From NCBI GenBank assembly GCA_021234155.1, contig JAJEKV010000093.1:434001-498000 (forward strand): DNA of 64,000 bases. Direction: 5' to 3'. The position numbers and the translations under genes were made by a program. The notes beneath the pieces are model-generated. The model made no database searches and was not told the origin of the DNA. It saw nothing but the letters and a program-made list of their open reading frames with translations. Numbering within the stretch: the stretch's first letter is position 1; every line of letters starts with the position of its first letter. This DNA is from Isoetes taiwanensis. Its lineage: Eukaryota > Streptophyta > Lycopodiopsida > Isoetales > Isoetaceae. This document shows, piece by piece, positions 1 through 11,469 of this stretch.

Positions 1-339
1 TTCTATTCCTTCAAGTAGGTTTCCTAACATTTGAATAAGAAAGATCCTCTTTCTAATCCTTCATGTTGATTACTCCAATCAAACTTGAACAAGAAAGATG
101 CCCCCCTCTTTAAAGTTAATCAACCTGATCTTCCTAGAGAGAAGCCAATCTACCTGAATTATCTTATTTGGATTTCCCTTACAGTCAGTTCTATGAAAGA
201 TGTAAGCCAATCCAAATATATCTTAGAGTTAAAACTAGGTATTTTGCATTTAAAAAAAAAAAAAATCTTCTAAGACCTATGCAATTAAATTGAGAAAAAA
301 CCACTTCCCATTTTTTAATTTAGCGGACTAACTTTAGTT

Positions 340-600
340 TGTTTTATAATTTATCTACCATTAGAGTTTAGCCGACTAAATTTGACATTATTTTTGTATA
401 ATTTGTGTGCCATTTAGAGTTTTGTATAATTTGTGTGCCATTGGAGTTTAGCGGACTAAGCTTCACTTTATGTGTGAAATAAGCCTTGCACAATTTTATA
501 TATAATTTGTGTGCCATTGGAGTTTAGAAGAATAAGCTTGGCATAGTTTTCTATAATTTGTGTGCCATTAGAGTTTAGCGGACTAAGCTTTGTATTAATC
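340..600. repeat. Short AT-rich tandem repeats
   Basis: About five degenerate copies of a 40-75 bp unit containing the core AATTTGTGTGCCATT followed by GAGTTTAGCGGACTAAG. The unit reappears at 1617-1680, so the elements at 627-1617 were inserted into this local array. No coding potential was recognised in 1-340 either. Confidence 0.7.
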
Positions 601-626
601 CCATCGATCCGAGACATCGGATCGCC

Positions 627-959
627 ATTCTAGAATGGGACGAGCATGCATGTTTTGCATGCATGCGGGCGGCGCATGCCCATTCTGGTTGGGAGTTCGC
701 TATTTTAGGCGCGATTCTGCATCAACATCTCATCGGCGCTTCCTCTTCTCTCTCAGCAGTACCTTATTCTCTTTGAATTGTTTCCCAGGCAGGGAGGGGC
801 TTCTCCCTGCTTGGTTTGGCCAATTTGGCGTTTCTTTCTTGCTGTCCTTTTCCAGCCTTTAGCCTTCGTCCTGTGACCTTCGCCCTCGATCCTAGTTTGC
901 AAGGAAGTCCTTTGGTATTCGGGCGATTTGTTGGTTTCATGCGAGTCCCATTCTAGAAT
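627..959. mobile_element. MITE-like inverted-repeat element, short copy
   Basis: The element begins with ATTCTAGAATGGGAC and ends with the exact reverse complement GTCCCATTCTAGAAT. Its first ~150 bp are nearly identical to the element at 987-1617, exactly 360 bp downstream. Just inside the left end is a 9-bp-stem hairpin (GCATGCATG, 5-nt loop, CATGCATGC). Just before it is an 8-bp-stem hairpin at 605-624. No transposase is encoded; the small open frames here are accidental. The superfamily is unresolved because no clear target duplication was found. Confidence 0.55.
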
Positions 960-986
960 CCCATCGATCCGAGACATCGGATCGCC

Positions 987-1617
987 ATTCTAGAATGGGA
1001 CGAGCATGCATGTTTTGCATGCATGCGGGCGGCGCATGCCCATTCTGGTTGGGAGTTTGCTATTTTAGGCGCAATTCTGCATCAACATCTCATCGGCTCT
1101 TCCTCTTCTCTCTCAACAGTACCTTATTCTCTTTGAACCCACCCTTCCCCCCTTCTTTGTTTTTGTGTTTTTATCGCGTGGCACGCACGTAATCAGCCCC
1201 TCCACTCTGGGAGGTTTGTTTTATCTTGTTGTTTTGTTGGTGATGTGCAGGTACAGGTTAGCGAGCGGCATCTGTTTCGACTTTTCCATTCGTGGGTTTT
1301 GGGAGCGATTTTTATGCCTTGCGTTTGTCCAAGCCCCTTGCCGAAGGCTTACCACTAGGGTTTTTCCTCGAAAACCCGAAAGGGCGGGGTTTTTAATCTT
1401 TTTGATAAGCATTCGGCAGGTACACTAGCCCAATCTCTATTAGCATTGTATTTTGTTGGGGTCCAAATGATATAATTGGATATTCCCTTTATTTTTGTGG
1501 GTAGTTCGCATGTGTGCGGCTATCCACTATCCACCATTGTAGAAATCTGCTGAGATGAATGAGAAGCAAGTCTAAGTCGGGCGGTTTGTTGGTTTCATGC
1601 GAGTCCCATTCTAGAAT
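987..1617. mobile_element. MITE-like inverted-repeat element, long copy
   Basis: It has the same 15-bp terminal inverted repeats (ATTCTAGAATGGGAC) as the 627-959 element but a longer interior. The sequence before both left ends (CCCATCGATCC and a hairpin) is duplicated as well. The pair may therefore be one element with an internal 360-bp duplication, or two related insertions. It is non-coding. Confidence 0.5.
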
Positions 1618-1826
1618 TTATGTGCCATATGAAAGACTAAGCTTTGCATTGTTCATAATTTATGTGCCATATGAAAGAAAGATCATTACTGGATTTTTTT
1701 TATTAGACTGTTTAGACGTGAACAAAAATTCCATAATACGGTTACTACAACATAAAATTCCATGATATTATAGCATGATATTATAGCAAAGTTATTACAA
1801 CATAAATCCATGTCCAAAATGACAAT

Positions 1827-2600
1827 CTAAATATTGAATGACCTCTTATCCAGAATGTCCATTACATCAGCATCATCGGGAGTTATCTTCTTCATTTCTG
1901 GAAAAGATGCTAAAGCATTCAGAAGGTTTTCTTATGCACTTACAATCTGTAACTTTGGCAACAACTCACCCATCAGATAATCATCTGTCTCATAATCCGA
2001 TACCAAATATGGTTCTACAAACCAAGAATTATTCAAGTTGTAGTAGCACTTATAAGCAAAGTTATCAACTATAAATGTATTTTCTGAGTTATATTTACCG
2101 AAATGCTTATCATAAACCTTTTCTAAGGTCTTAATAAATATAGATGTCTTTCCATAGTTTTTTAGGGTAATAGAGGATCCAACACACTCCGTCCGTGACC
2201 AAATAAAAGCAAAGGATTTTATGACTGAATCCGGAAGAACTGTAGTTAGAGCTGATCTAATACTTTCCAAATCCTGATCTGACCAAATAGCCACATCAAA
2301 AACTTTTAAACGCGCCTGGATGAAGTCAAGAACTCGAGGACGAAGAAATATATGCCTCGTTTTCGTCTCCATCGGCGTCACATAATTGATAGGCACTCGT
2401 CCTTTCTGGTACGAATAGAGAAGAACTCCATTAAGGCTTAATATCAATAGTTTCCTATAACACATGGGTTAGTAATAATACATTCTTCTTGTGTCTCTGA
2501 GTTGCTTCCATCTGGCCTATCATATTCGTATACGTATCTTCTATAACCTCAATGGGAGTATCTTCTATAACCCTAATGGGAGTATCTTCTAGAACCCTAG
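1827..2600 (-). pseudogene. Composite gene, C-terminal part: FCP1/NIF-phosphatase-like domain
   Basis: The minus-strand frame 2465-1935 resembles the NLI-interacting-factor/FCP1 phosphatase fold (HAD superfamily). It has a beta-strand-1 motif LLILSLNGVLLYSY, a central AIWSDQDLESIRSAL segment, and a C-terminal FIVDNFAYKC (usually IDDSP.K) followed by DDYL..LLPKL. In active members the first motif is DxDxT. Here both aspartates are lost (LSLNG), so the domain should be catalytically dead. A TAA at 1932-1934 interrupts a frame that then continues open to a TAG at 1827. Upstream, 2480-2600 encodes repeated acidic VIEDTPI units, resembling the acidic tail of the methyltransferase-like segment, with a frame change between. 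The domain call rests on recognised motifs; the linkage to the upstream segments is inference. Confidence 0.55.
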
Positions 2601-2654
2601 GCTGATGAAGGCCGTCCCAGTCAGTTTCTAAGGAAACAATTCATCAGTAAAATT

Positions 2655-2672
2655 TCACGGACTTGAGTCCGA
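2655..2672. repeat. Single ACGGACTTGAGTCCG palindrome
   Basis: A lone copy of the palindrome family clustered at 12.8-13.8 kb, in the variant form with TTGA at the centre. It lies between the methyltransferase-like and NIF-like segments of the composite gene. The same variant recurs at 16303-16318. Confidence 0.7.
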
Positions 2673-2843
2673 CCCATCGACTTTTCTAAAGCACTATAAC
2701 ATGAAAAGGATGCCAATTATCAAGACATGATAAAAGTAAAAGAGATGAACAAGAGAACATGAAAGAAGAAGGAGAATGAGAAAATCATATCTTACAGTAT
2801 TTGCTGCCTAGCAAGTAATATTGCCGCTGCTTTTGCACTGCTA

Positions 2844-3325
2844 TCAAGTGGCTTTGGTATGCCATTGATTAGTATCACTAACTTGGATAGCATCTTCAAT
2901 GGCTTCACTAACTTGAATAGCATCTTCAATGGCTTGCTTTTCTATAACATTTGTGTTTTGAGGATCTTCATCTTCAATTTTGCCCTTCTTTATAAAGTTT
3001 ACAACATCATATAAAAACTTATCACAAAATACTTTCTCGGACTTCCCAGCTACGATAGAGATAGCTTTATAACCAGAGCAAATAGCTGCTTGGGCCAATG
3101 TACCATGAAGGTACCACTCACATACCATAGTTTGTTTCTCACAAAAAGAGTTTATAAAATATTTTGCCACTTGAGCCCTCAATGGCACTACGTTCACTGA
3201 CCCTCCATTCATACCCACATCTGCATAAGAAGGGCTATTGGAAATATATTTTTTTTGTTCCCAATCAAGCTTCATTTTCTTGTTGATTGTGAAACACACT
3301 TCCATGGGATCTTTTCCAAGGTAAC
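2844..3325 (-). pseudogene. Composite gene: C-terminal half of methyltransferase-like fold
   Basis: The minus-strand frame from the transposon end (3325) to a stop at 2844 matches the C-terminal part of beta-class DNA N4/N6 methyltransferases, where motif order is IV-VIII-X-I. DPMEVCFTINKK occupies the position of the 'hEyil..kk' strand. PLRAQVAKYFINSFCEKQ corresponds to the KPxxLxxxLI helix. MVCEWYLHGTLAQAA sits where the AdoMet-binding DPFaGsGTt motif should be, followed by GYKAISIV. The glycine-rich FxGxG is lost, so AdoMet binding is doubtful. The segment ends in an acidic repeat (two AIEDAIQVS units). It is separated from its N-terminal half by the element at 3326-5179. Confidence 0.5.
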
Positions 3326-5179
3326 CATAGTTACCGAAAACGGCCGTTTTCGGTGTTTTTTTTGCCGTGTTCATTTTTTTTGCCCTCTGCCCTTTTCAAA
3401 TACAAAAACGCCCCTAAAAAAACGTGATGCTAAAAACGCTTATGTGGCGTTTTCTTCCACCGTTTTCTTATTAAAAAACGACCGTTTTTTGTAACATCTG
3501 TGTTTTGACCAAAAAATTTGTGGTCATCTAAGAATAGAATAGAATAGAACATGCAGGAACTAATAGGGCATCCCTGGAAAGATTGATTACAATATAATGC
3601 TACTCGGTTTGTGCTGCTCATAGCCCGAATCAATCTAAAAGCCTATTCTAACAGGTAAGTTTTTCCTTGCATTTTTGTTTTTCTTGCCTTTGAGAACAGA
3701 GCAAACCAGAATGGATTGAACCCATCGATTCAACCACGAACAAAACTTGAGCAGACTCGATTGCCCCATTCAGTATCTGCCATAGTCTACTGTATGCCCC
3801 ATTTTAAATGCATGGATGTTCTGGCTATATTCCAACCTATTTTGAATAGGAAAGTAGCAGCAACCAGAGATGCATTAGCCATTTTGTGATGCCCAAAGTA
3901 ATCTGGAAACGAAAAAAGGAGCAAGATGGGGATGAATATATAGGAAATTTGGCTTTGTAAAGCAGCAGCAGCAGATCTAGTTCTGCTCTAGCAAACATTT
4001 TAGGGCAGGAAAGATAACATGCGGCTAGCTCTGGCTCTAGAAGCCGCAATTTCTTCTAAAGAATCTTGGATTTAGAAGCTTCTTTTGTTAATGCAAATTT
4101 CTGCTCCTGCCTTGACTTTCACAGGCCTCTGTAGTTCAATAAATAGAAGGTAAGCCAAATGCTTTACATAATTTGTCATGTATAAATCTGCGTTGTGTTT
4201 TAGCCATGGCACATCGTATGCTGCTTGCAGAGGTGTTTCCCCTGACATATAAGAGCTAGGTTTCTATTTTTCCTTATTAGAAGTCTGAGAAATCACAGTG
4301 CTATGGCATTGTAACTCTCTGGTGCTGCTTATTTGGCATGGGGTTCAACTCCCCTTGGATGAATCTTATCTGCAACAGTGTTTTCTGGATTTGGATATCT
4401 GCACAGGCGCCCGGGGGATGCACTTATACATAAAGGGGGTATGGCATCTGCGTTCGGAGGGTGGCAAAAAACCCCCCTTGTATACACATTTTTAAAAGGC
4501 AATTTGACCCCTATGTGTATAGATATTGCCCCAGATTAGTGCCTAAAAACACCCCTAACCCCTAAGTATACGTACGCAAATGGTCCAAAAAACACCCCTC
4601 CGTTGAACTCTCATGGGTTATACGCTAATGAAAGGTGAATCCCCCGGGCATAGGCGAAGCTCACAAATCTTTAAGTTCTGTAAATTTAAAGGGCTAGAAA
4701 AATGATGGTGCTAAAATCACCAAGGTTCTAGCTTTCCATGCTGCAATGTGTTGCATCCATTCACATCAGACATCCTAGAAGCATATATTATAGTTGAGTT
4801 CACCTATAGAAGCTGATTCTCTTGATTATTAAAGCTAAAATTTTAGTAAAAGGCTGCCATTCTTTGATCACCAAGCTTTCACAAAACCAATAATCCTTGT
4901 TCTTTATAATTTCACCAAGATCTTATTCTTTCATAATTTCATTTAAAGCTCCAGCTGATCATTTGGATGGAGAATTTATAATTATGCCTTTCTGGACAAG
5001 CATGCTTCATATTCTACTGTTTTAAGTATGGCAAATTTATGTTATATGAGTGCATTTACATATATATGATTTATTTTTCAAATTTTCTAGAACTTTCCGT
5101 TTTTTTAGGCGTTTTTGTTTTCGTTTTCAATTCTAACTTGCCGTTTTCATTCCGTTTTCGTTTTCGGTAGGTAACACTG
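3326..5179. mobile_element. hAT-like DNA transposon, non-autonomous, inserted in composite gene
   Basis: The ends are inverted: CATAGTTACCGAAAACG on the left, and on the right the reverse complement of CAGTGTTACCTACCGAAAACG. CGTTTTT-type subterminal repeats occur on both sides. CAGTGTTACC-like termini are typical of hAT elements. No convincing 8-bp target duplication was found, so the superfamily is inference. The insertion falls between a frame ending in KPGVCGLHSK and a frame beginning GKDPMEVC, two parts of one methyltransferase-like fold. No transposase is encoded. An inner MITE sits at 4410-4648. Confidence 0.5.
4410..4648. mobile_element. Nested MITE-like element
   Basis: Terminal inverted repeats are CCCGGGGGATGCAC at 4410-4423 and GTGAATCCCCCGGG at 4635-4648, with one mismatch. 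The interior is non-coding and rich in short runs of C and A. It is nested inside the hAT-like element. Target duplication is unclear. Confidence 0.5.
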
Positions 5180-5895
5180 TTTGGAATGCAGTCCACATAC
5201 TCCAGGTTTTGAAATCATAACTATAAGAAGATAAGAGATACCACTAGAAGCTATATCTGATTTTGATATCACTTGATGTTCGTATATTGCATTCACAATT
5301 TGCTTATCACCTTCAATCGAATGAGCTGATGATATAGCAACACAACATTGAGGACCCATTGGAGACAAGATGCATACAGTATACATGTTTAATAATGTCA
5401 TATCTGAACAACTTCGCCAAAAACGCTCAAAGTCATTGGCATCCCACATTTCCTTGCTCTTACTGGAGTGCAAATCGACAAAAAATAAACTAATTGGTGC
5501 TTTTGGAAGATCCTTACCACCTATACCTTTGCAACCTATAGATAATTCAAAATATTGTACATCTTCAGGATTGAACATTCGAGATTGCATTCCCAACTTC
5601 TTTCGGAGCGAATCCTTTACCGTATCTGGCAACTTAGCGGTCTTTGTATTCTTCTGCAAAAATGTTTTAAGATACCATGATGACATGGAGATATATGTCT
5701 TGAGATCCTCATCACTTATATTGTAAGACTTTGCATGCTCCTCATAATCACTATTCAAATCTTTTACTGTGTTTATATATTGAGCAATGCCTTCTTTCAT
5801 TGCTCTCTTCCTCATTTAAGTAGTTGCACAATCAGCCACATCAACTAGATCCTTTCTTTCCTTTGGCTTTTTTAATACCACCTCACCGCTTAATA
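5180..5895 (-). pseudogene. Composite gene: N-terminal half of methyltransferase-like fold
   Basis: The minus-strand frame runs from the Helitron boundary at 5895 to the hAT-like boundary at 5180, with one in-frame TAA at about 5816-5818 just before an ATG. Recognisable parts are a K-rich start (KILSGEVVLKKPKERK), a helical region (YEEHAKSYNISDEDLKTY), then ISLFFVDLHSS at the position of methyltransferase catalytic motif IV (usually DPPY). After that come WDANDFERFWRSCSDMTLLN, typical of the helix after motif IV, a strand (YTVCILSP) and YLLIVMISKPG, which resembles the usual 'vlvW.Kpg'. The catalytic DPPY is absent. With the segment at 2844-3325 this gives the beta-class order IV...X-I. Confidence 0.55.
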
Positions 5896-5935
5896 TCTTC
5901 TTTTTTATTTTGGGAGGGCTTTGATATGTGTGCCA

Positions 5936-5971
5936 GGGAACGCCGCATGTAACGCCGCATGCGGCGTTCCC
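5936..5971. other. Perfect 14-bp-stem hairpin
   Basis: GGGAACGCCGCATG (5936-5949) and CATGCGGCGTTCCC (5958-5971) are perfect reverse complements separated by 8 nt. It lies 40 bp inside the 5' end of the Helitron and may be a subterminal structure. Confidence 0.7.
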
Positions 5972-8900
5972 TTCATCTTGCGGCCCCTGCAGGATCGAGG
6001 TTCCCTGAAAATTAAGTGCAAGTTTGAAATGGCCCGCCAGCCTTCAATGAGAAAGTCTAGAACCAGGAAGAATTCAGATGGCTTGGTTCTATACGAAATT
6101 TATGCTCAGCTTTCTCCAACGTCTCATTGAGCGCCCATCTCATTTGTCTGATTTGGTGCCCATCTCATTTGGCACTCAGCTATGTCGGCTTGGAAACGTG
6201 AGTAGAGAACCGGCAGGATCTGTAGGTATACACAGCTTTGGAATGACTTTGATGGTGGCATCCTGCTAAAAAACTAAATAACATTTTTTTCTCGGGATTT
6301 TTTGTTCTGATCTTCCTTCTGGAGCCGAGCTTGGAATGTTTCTCATTACTTTCATTTGATCATTTGTGCTTGAGCTGGGTCGGATAGTGCTAGAAGACTA
6401 ACGATAACATTTTTTTCTAAATATTTCCAGGATTTAAAGCTTCCGATTTGTTCTTCTTTCTAAATATTTCCAGGATTCAAAGCTTCCGATTTGTTCTTCT
6501 CTTGCTTCTGCAAATACAAAATAATCAAATCACTATGCATGTTCTTCTGCGATTTTAATTGGTAAGATTGCATCAGTTCAGAAACGACTGTTTTGGTCAT
6601 GTTTCTTATTTGAAAAATATTTTGGCATAAGTTGGAGTTGCTGCAGCTTGGCATCCAGTCGTACATCTGATTGAAAGCTACCCAATACAATATCTGACAT
6701 CCAGTTTATACATCCAGTCACACAATATCTGACAGAAATTATGCTGACAGAAATTCTGGTAATATGTTTATGCCTCTTCTCTTTCTTAGTGTTGGAGTAA
6801 ATCTTTATCTTCTTTACAAGAAAATGTGCATGTAAAAAAGACTGTACCAGTTTGCATGTTGTAGATAATTCCATTCAGGAAGATTATTTTCAATGAGGTC
6901 TCAATTACACTCGAATATACATGTCAATAATATCATGTAGCATACCCAGTTACTCTGATAAGTTATGCGCATCAAAACCTAAAGGAAATACCCCTTTCAT
7001 AGCTACAACAGCAAGCCTCAAAGCATCAAGGAGGAGGAGATGCAATTGAAACATGGCTCTGGCAGAAGCGATTCGAAAAACATGAGGACGTCTGCATTCT
7101 TCATCATCGAACAGAATCCAAGAAGGAAATCCAGCTTCTATTTGTGGCCAAATCCACAAGCCTTTGCTTTGAGGGGATTCCGTCGTTGTATTGAGGGGAT
7201 GTATTTTGCTAATGTTTGTTATAAGGTTGAATGTCTTTAAATATTAATTGAATTAAAATTTTGTTTTGCTTCCTCAAATTGCATATTGCTTCTGATTTTG
7301 CAGGGTTGCAGCCTTATTACTTACACTCGACCAGGGATTGTTGCTGAAGAGGTATATCTTTATTGTGGTAATATCTTTATACCTCTTCTCTTTCTTATGT
7401 TGGAGTAAATCTTTATCTTCAGTTTGCCAGTTTATCTTAAGTTTGCATGTAAATCGGGTGTACCAGTTTGCCTGTTGTAGATAATTCCATTTGTAGCACA
7501 AGCAGGGAAGAGGGATTTAGATTCATAATATGGCGCTCCTTCCATCTTTATCTCATGTCTATATCCAGTTCTTTTGCAATGGAATTGAAGTTATTGCCAT
7601 GTAACTTAAATCTATGTGCACTTTTGAAGCTGAAACATGTGAATGGAAGGACGTGCACAATTAGATTTATATGTTCATGCTTTCTTATTGACTCAGATCT
7701 GCACCAGAACCTACACCTAGCTCACGTAAGTATGAATTAACTGCAGGCCTACGCATATTTTTAAAGAAGAATAAACCATGGTACCGATGTACCAGTGTAC
7801 TGATGTGAATGGATTCGTCACTCTACTTTCTCTATCAGAAAGTTATATTTGAATCATGAGGATGGAGAGTGGCTGCGAGCAGACCTCTAAATTTAGCTAG
7901 CGCCACACCCCCATTTACATGCTTCTATTATAATCTTTAGTGTCCTGAATTTTTCTAAATTTAAAACGCATATTGCTGCAGCATCTCCTGCAATGGATAC
8001 AACTGCATGAACCTGCACATTGTGAGCATCGATTTTGTGATATGGGCAAGCAAAAGCTAGTAAGCATTTTTTTCTCTTCGCTTATGATGCTAGCTATATA
8101 GAATGCCAAGGTTCATTCTTTGTTATTCTGTTTGTAGATCCTTGCAAAAGTTGTCTAACATAACAGATTCGAGATGTGGATTTGACATGGGTCTATGAGC
8201 TTGATCACTGATTCTTACTACCAACTGGAGCACTTTCTCTAGCGACGCTACTTTGACTGTTGAAATTTCTGCACTACAAGCACCGCTAGGTATTTACAGT
8301 TCAATAACCATCTTACTTTAAATTATCATTTCGTACTTTTGTTGTATAGGAGGATTAAAATCTTTGGAGCATTGGCTTTCTAACAAGCATTGTTGTTTCA
8401 TCTCTGCAGGAACACCATGCAAGCAACTATAGCATTTGAAGATATGTCAGCAAGCAAGTGTTTTAAGCAACGCCATGCCCCTTGAATTTCTATGCATAAA
8501 TGAAACATGTGTTTTGTTTTCAAATGAAATAGGTTTTTCTGTATGCCCATGTCCAGTACATTGAATCAACATACCTTTTTCCTAGATTCTTTGTCCTCAT
8601 AACCAAACATTAGGAGGGTAAGTTTGTTTGCTTCTTTATTTTCTATGCTTTCTGATACAAATGTTTGCAGGGTGTAGGAATCACTTGGCTTAGTTCCATA
8701 TTCGTATAGAGAAGTCATAGAGCCAGGTTTCATGCAAGAATAAGTTTTAGGAACATCATCGTGAACATAGTGGTGGTTATATTTCTCCATGTGTTGGGAA
8801 TTTAAAATTTCGATTTGCAGAGCCACAATTCTGGGTGGAGACATCTTCCAAGGTAATGAATGTTCCAACAACATTTCTTTTTGAGTGGCAACATCTTTTT

Positions 8901-10020
8901 GTTAATCCTCTATGCCCCTTACAGATCTTTCTATTTTTTTTTCAAGAGCTTAGCTCCTTTTATAATTAAGCTTGCAAAATGATTGATAAGCATTTTGGCA
9001 TGATTACATGCTAGATATTTATTTTGCTGCAGGTTTCTACCTTGGTACTGTCCAGCATTACAACTGGGAGGGCTAATCTGTAGCAATATTAAATACAACA
9101 TTGAGTCCAATGTAAGATGAGCTGATTCCTTTTTGTACTTTTTTGTCCTTCATTTTGTATCAAGGATTTTGAAAACTAGATACTAAGAAATTATAGCTAA
9201 TGATTTTGTATCAAGGATTTTGAAAACTAATGTGATGTACAGGAGTGCAAAACATTCATCTATTCTTAACAATTAACTACCAAAATATGCATCCATCAAA
9301 TGCATGTCTCAACAAAATATTACTTAAGGCACATCCTACATTATATTCACAATCACTTATCACTGACATAAATATCTTGATGATCCCAACAATATAAAAC
9401 TACAGTTACTTATAACTAGACCTTTGAACTACTTTTCTAGAACGGCTGGCCACCGTTGGGATTTTGATAAATAGGAAGGCAAATAATACTCATGATAGGA
9501 TAAAATATTAAAACGTACTTCCCTTGCTAACAAGTTCAAGGAAGTAAAACGAGACGTAATTGTGCTCCTAATCCATTTATCTATTTATTAATTAATGAAA
9601 TTGAAACTTCTACTATAACACATTTAGACATACACATTTAGCATACTACAGGCCTTTACATCATATTAAATAGTGTTGCATATGATCTCTGTTTCACAAT
9701 TCCCACTTAACAATTTGTATGGGATCACTATCCGGGGAAACAATAACAAGGTTTTGCAAGAAGCTTCAATTTGACATGTTAATCTTCACGCAAGGTATCC
9801 TCATTATATTTGATAATCAAATTTCAACTTTTTGATGCTCATCATGCAATTCCGACAATTGCGCAAATCACACAATTATAGCCCATTATATGTAGTTTAT
9901 CTAACATCATAACTATTAACCTCTCAGATTACATGTAACCATTGTCATATCATTGAGCACATATTTTCTAGGGGTCTTTCAAGTTCTTGCTTCATATGTT
10001 TTAGGAATAACACCCAAGGA

Positions 10021-10180
10021 TATTTGTCAGTTTACACCATCAAAGTCATCTCGCTATATGAAGTTCGTGTATGCATCTATAATGCCCACCAAATTTGGAT
10101 TATTTGTCGGTTTACACCATCAAAGTCAACTCGCTACATGAAGTTCGCGTGCATCTATAATGCCACCAAATTTGGTATCA
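10021..10180. repeat. 80-bp direct tandem duplication
   Basis: Two copies of a unit starting ATTTGTCRGTTTACACCATC, about 80 bp apart and roughly 90% alike, with the start of a third. They are inside the Helitron and non-coding. Confidence 0.8.
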
Positions 10181-10290
10181 TTTGCCATGGACACATAACT
10201 TTATGGATATTGGAAGATCATATGGATACACATCCCCACATATACCTGACATCACATGATTTGTGTTATCCAACATGATGCTTGCATCAT

Positions 10291-10329
10291 GCTGCTGCAG
10301 CGGCGGCGGCGACGACGACGACGACGACG
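10291..10329. repeat. Compound GCT/GGC/GAC trinucleotide microsatellite
   Basis: A run of GCT units turns into GGC and then at least seven GAC units. It is GC-rich against AT-rich surroundings, inside the Helitron. Confidence 0.85.
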
Positions 10330-10950
10330 TGTTTCATGTATGTATACAACATTCAATTACCATCATGGTAATTAGTCATTATATCTACCACTTCCTACAA
10401 TTGCATGACACCTACATGGCACTTATGGTTTTGTGATGGAGGTAAGTGCCATATCCTCAATCAATGTTCTGACGTCCATATTGTGCATGCATGTGTGTTT
10501 TTTTACAAAGGTTCTAATGTTGGGCATTTATTGACCTTCTGAGTTTGTGCAAATCATATGAAGCCCTACACACCCTTCGTACCCCGGAACTTGAAAATCC
10601 GAAGCCAAGGGTGATAGGACGTTCCTAGAGTGTCTGGGATAGGTTCTTCATGATGTGGATCCATTGAGGCTGACGACCATAATCTCTATTTGCACCTTAA
10701 ATATTTTGTATTTGTGTGTAGACCCAATATATTTATGTAAGTATGTGTACATTTTAAAGGTTTGAAGATTTTGTTTGAACTTCATAGTATGTGTACATTG
10801 TTTGTTCTCCATCTATATGTGTCTATTGCACCTAAACATATAATGCCTTAAATGCATTGCGCACGTTCATGATACAACCATGACTAACACACATATATGC
10901 CTTCACACGTCCACGACCAATGCCCGGCATCGCCGGGCACACGTTTCTAG

Positions 10951-11105
10951 TTTTTTCTGTTAGTGGAAGCATGTCATCACCCAAACCTTGTGCCAGCCTC
11001 ATAAAAGGAATGTTGAAGAATGTTAGGCTTGGCGTTTTAGGAGGATTACATGTCCAGTCATTTAAATCCTTATCCATCCACCTATCCCAAATTAAATTCC
11101 AATTA
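10951..11105 (-). pseudogene. Composite gene exon directly 5' of Helitron
   Basis: The minus-strand frame includes WDRWMDKDLNDWTCNPP, FFNIPFMRLAQGLGDD and MLPLTEK, and is cut by the Helitron at 10950/10951. It is open and coding-like in composition, and continues in frame at 5895 once the Helitron is ignored. No named domain was recognised. It probably links the ParB-like and methyltransferase-like parts. The upstream splice site is uncertain (an AG near 11106). Confidence 0.45.
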
Positions 11106-11296
11106 TTCCATGCTTAGTCAGAAAGAGTAATAAATTCGTAGTGTTCATCCAGCCTTGGTTTATTTGACTCGTTCCTCTTTGCCTATTTATTTATAATGGT
11201 ATATTTTGCTAATTCTTCAAATTCCTATATTGCATCCAATGAGATTTAACACAAATCTAACAACTCCAAAGTCCAATTATAAAATATATACTTACT

Positions 11297-11400
11297 TGCC
11301 AAGCAGTGCCTTTTCCAGAATTCCCAGGTGTCCTCTCTGGTCGTCCAAGAGCAATCCATTGATTTCTAGCATGCTTCAATTGATCAACATATGGGCTTTA
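11297..11400 (-). pseudogene. Composite gene exon
   Basis: A short open minus-strand stretch containing YVDQLKHARNQWIALGRPER and a glycine-rich end, followed directly by a GTAAGT donor (around 11297). It lies between the ParB-like segment and the exon at 10951-11105, and its tryptophan/arginine-rich composition suits continuation of that protein. It was not assigned to a domain. Confidence 0.4.
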
Positions 11401-11469
11401 TTAAAACAAGAAGTAAATCGTTAGTAAATAACAAACAACAAGAAATAGAAAAAATAATAAATAGCATGA

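Larger units (their letters stand above)
5896..10950 (+). mobile_element. Helitron (non-autonomous), 5.06 kb, inside composite gene
   Basis: The 3' end has the Helitron signature: a hairpin TGCCCGGCATCGCCGGGCA (10921-10939, 8-bp stem, 3-nt loop), a 7-nt spacer, then CTAG (10947-10950) followed by host T. The 5' end is TC at 5896, preceded by host A at 5895, so insertion is between A and T. Removing 5896-10950 joins two minus-strand frames without a break (…LPLTEK into ILSGEV…), which fixes both ends. No Rep/helicase gene was recognised. The interior holds short exon-like segments bounded by cag/gt (for example 7304-7351 and 7980-8058), perhaps captured gene pieces. It also holds a 14-bp-stem hairpin at 5936-5971, an 80-bp tandem duplication at 10021-10180 and a trinucleotide run at 10291-10329. 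Confidence 0.75.

Noticed and set aside
635..1428. Short plus-strand frames in the twin elements
   Set aside because: They arise from hairpin-rich terminal sequence and resemble no protein.
7040..8874. Small frames and exon-like pieces inside the Helitron
   Set aside because: Bounded by cag/gt in places but no continuous protein could be assembled; noted only as possible captured fragments.
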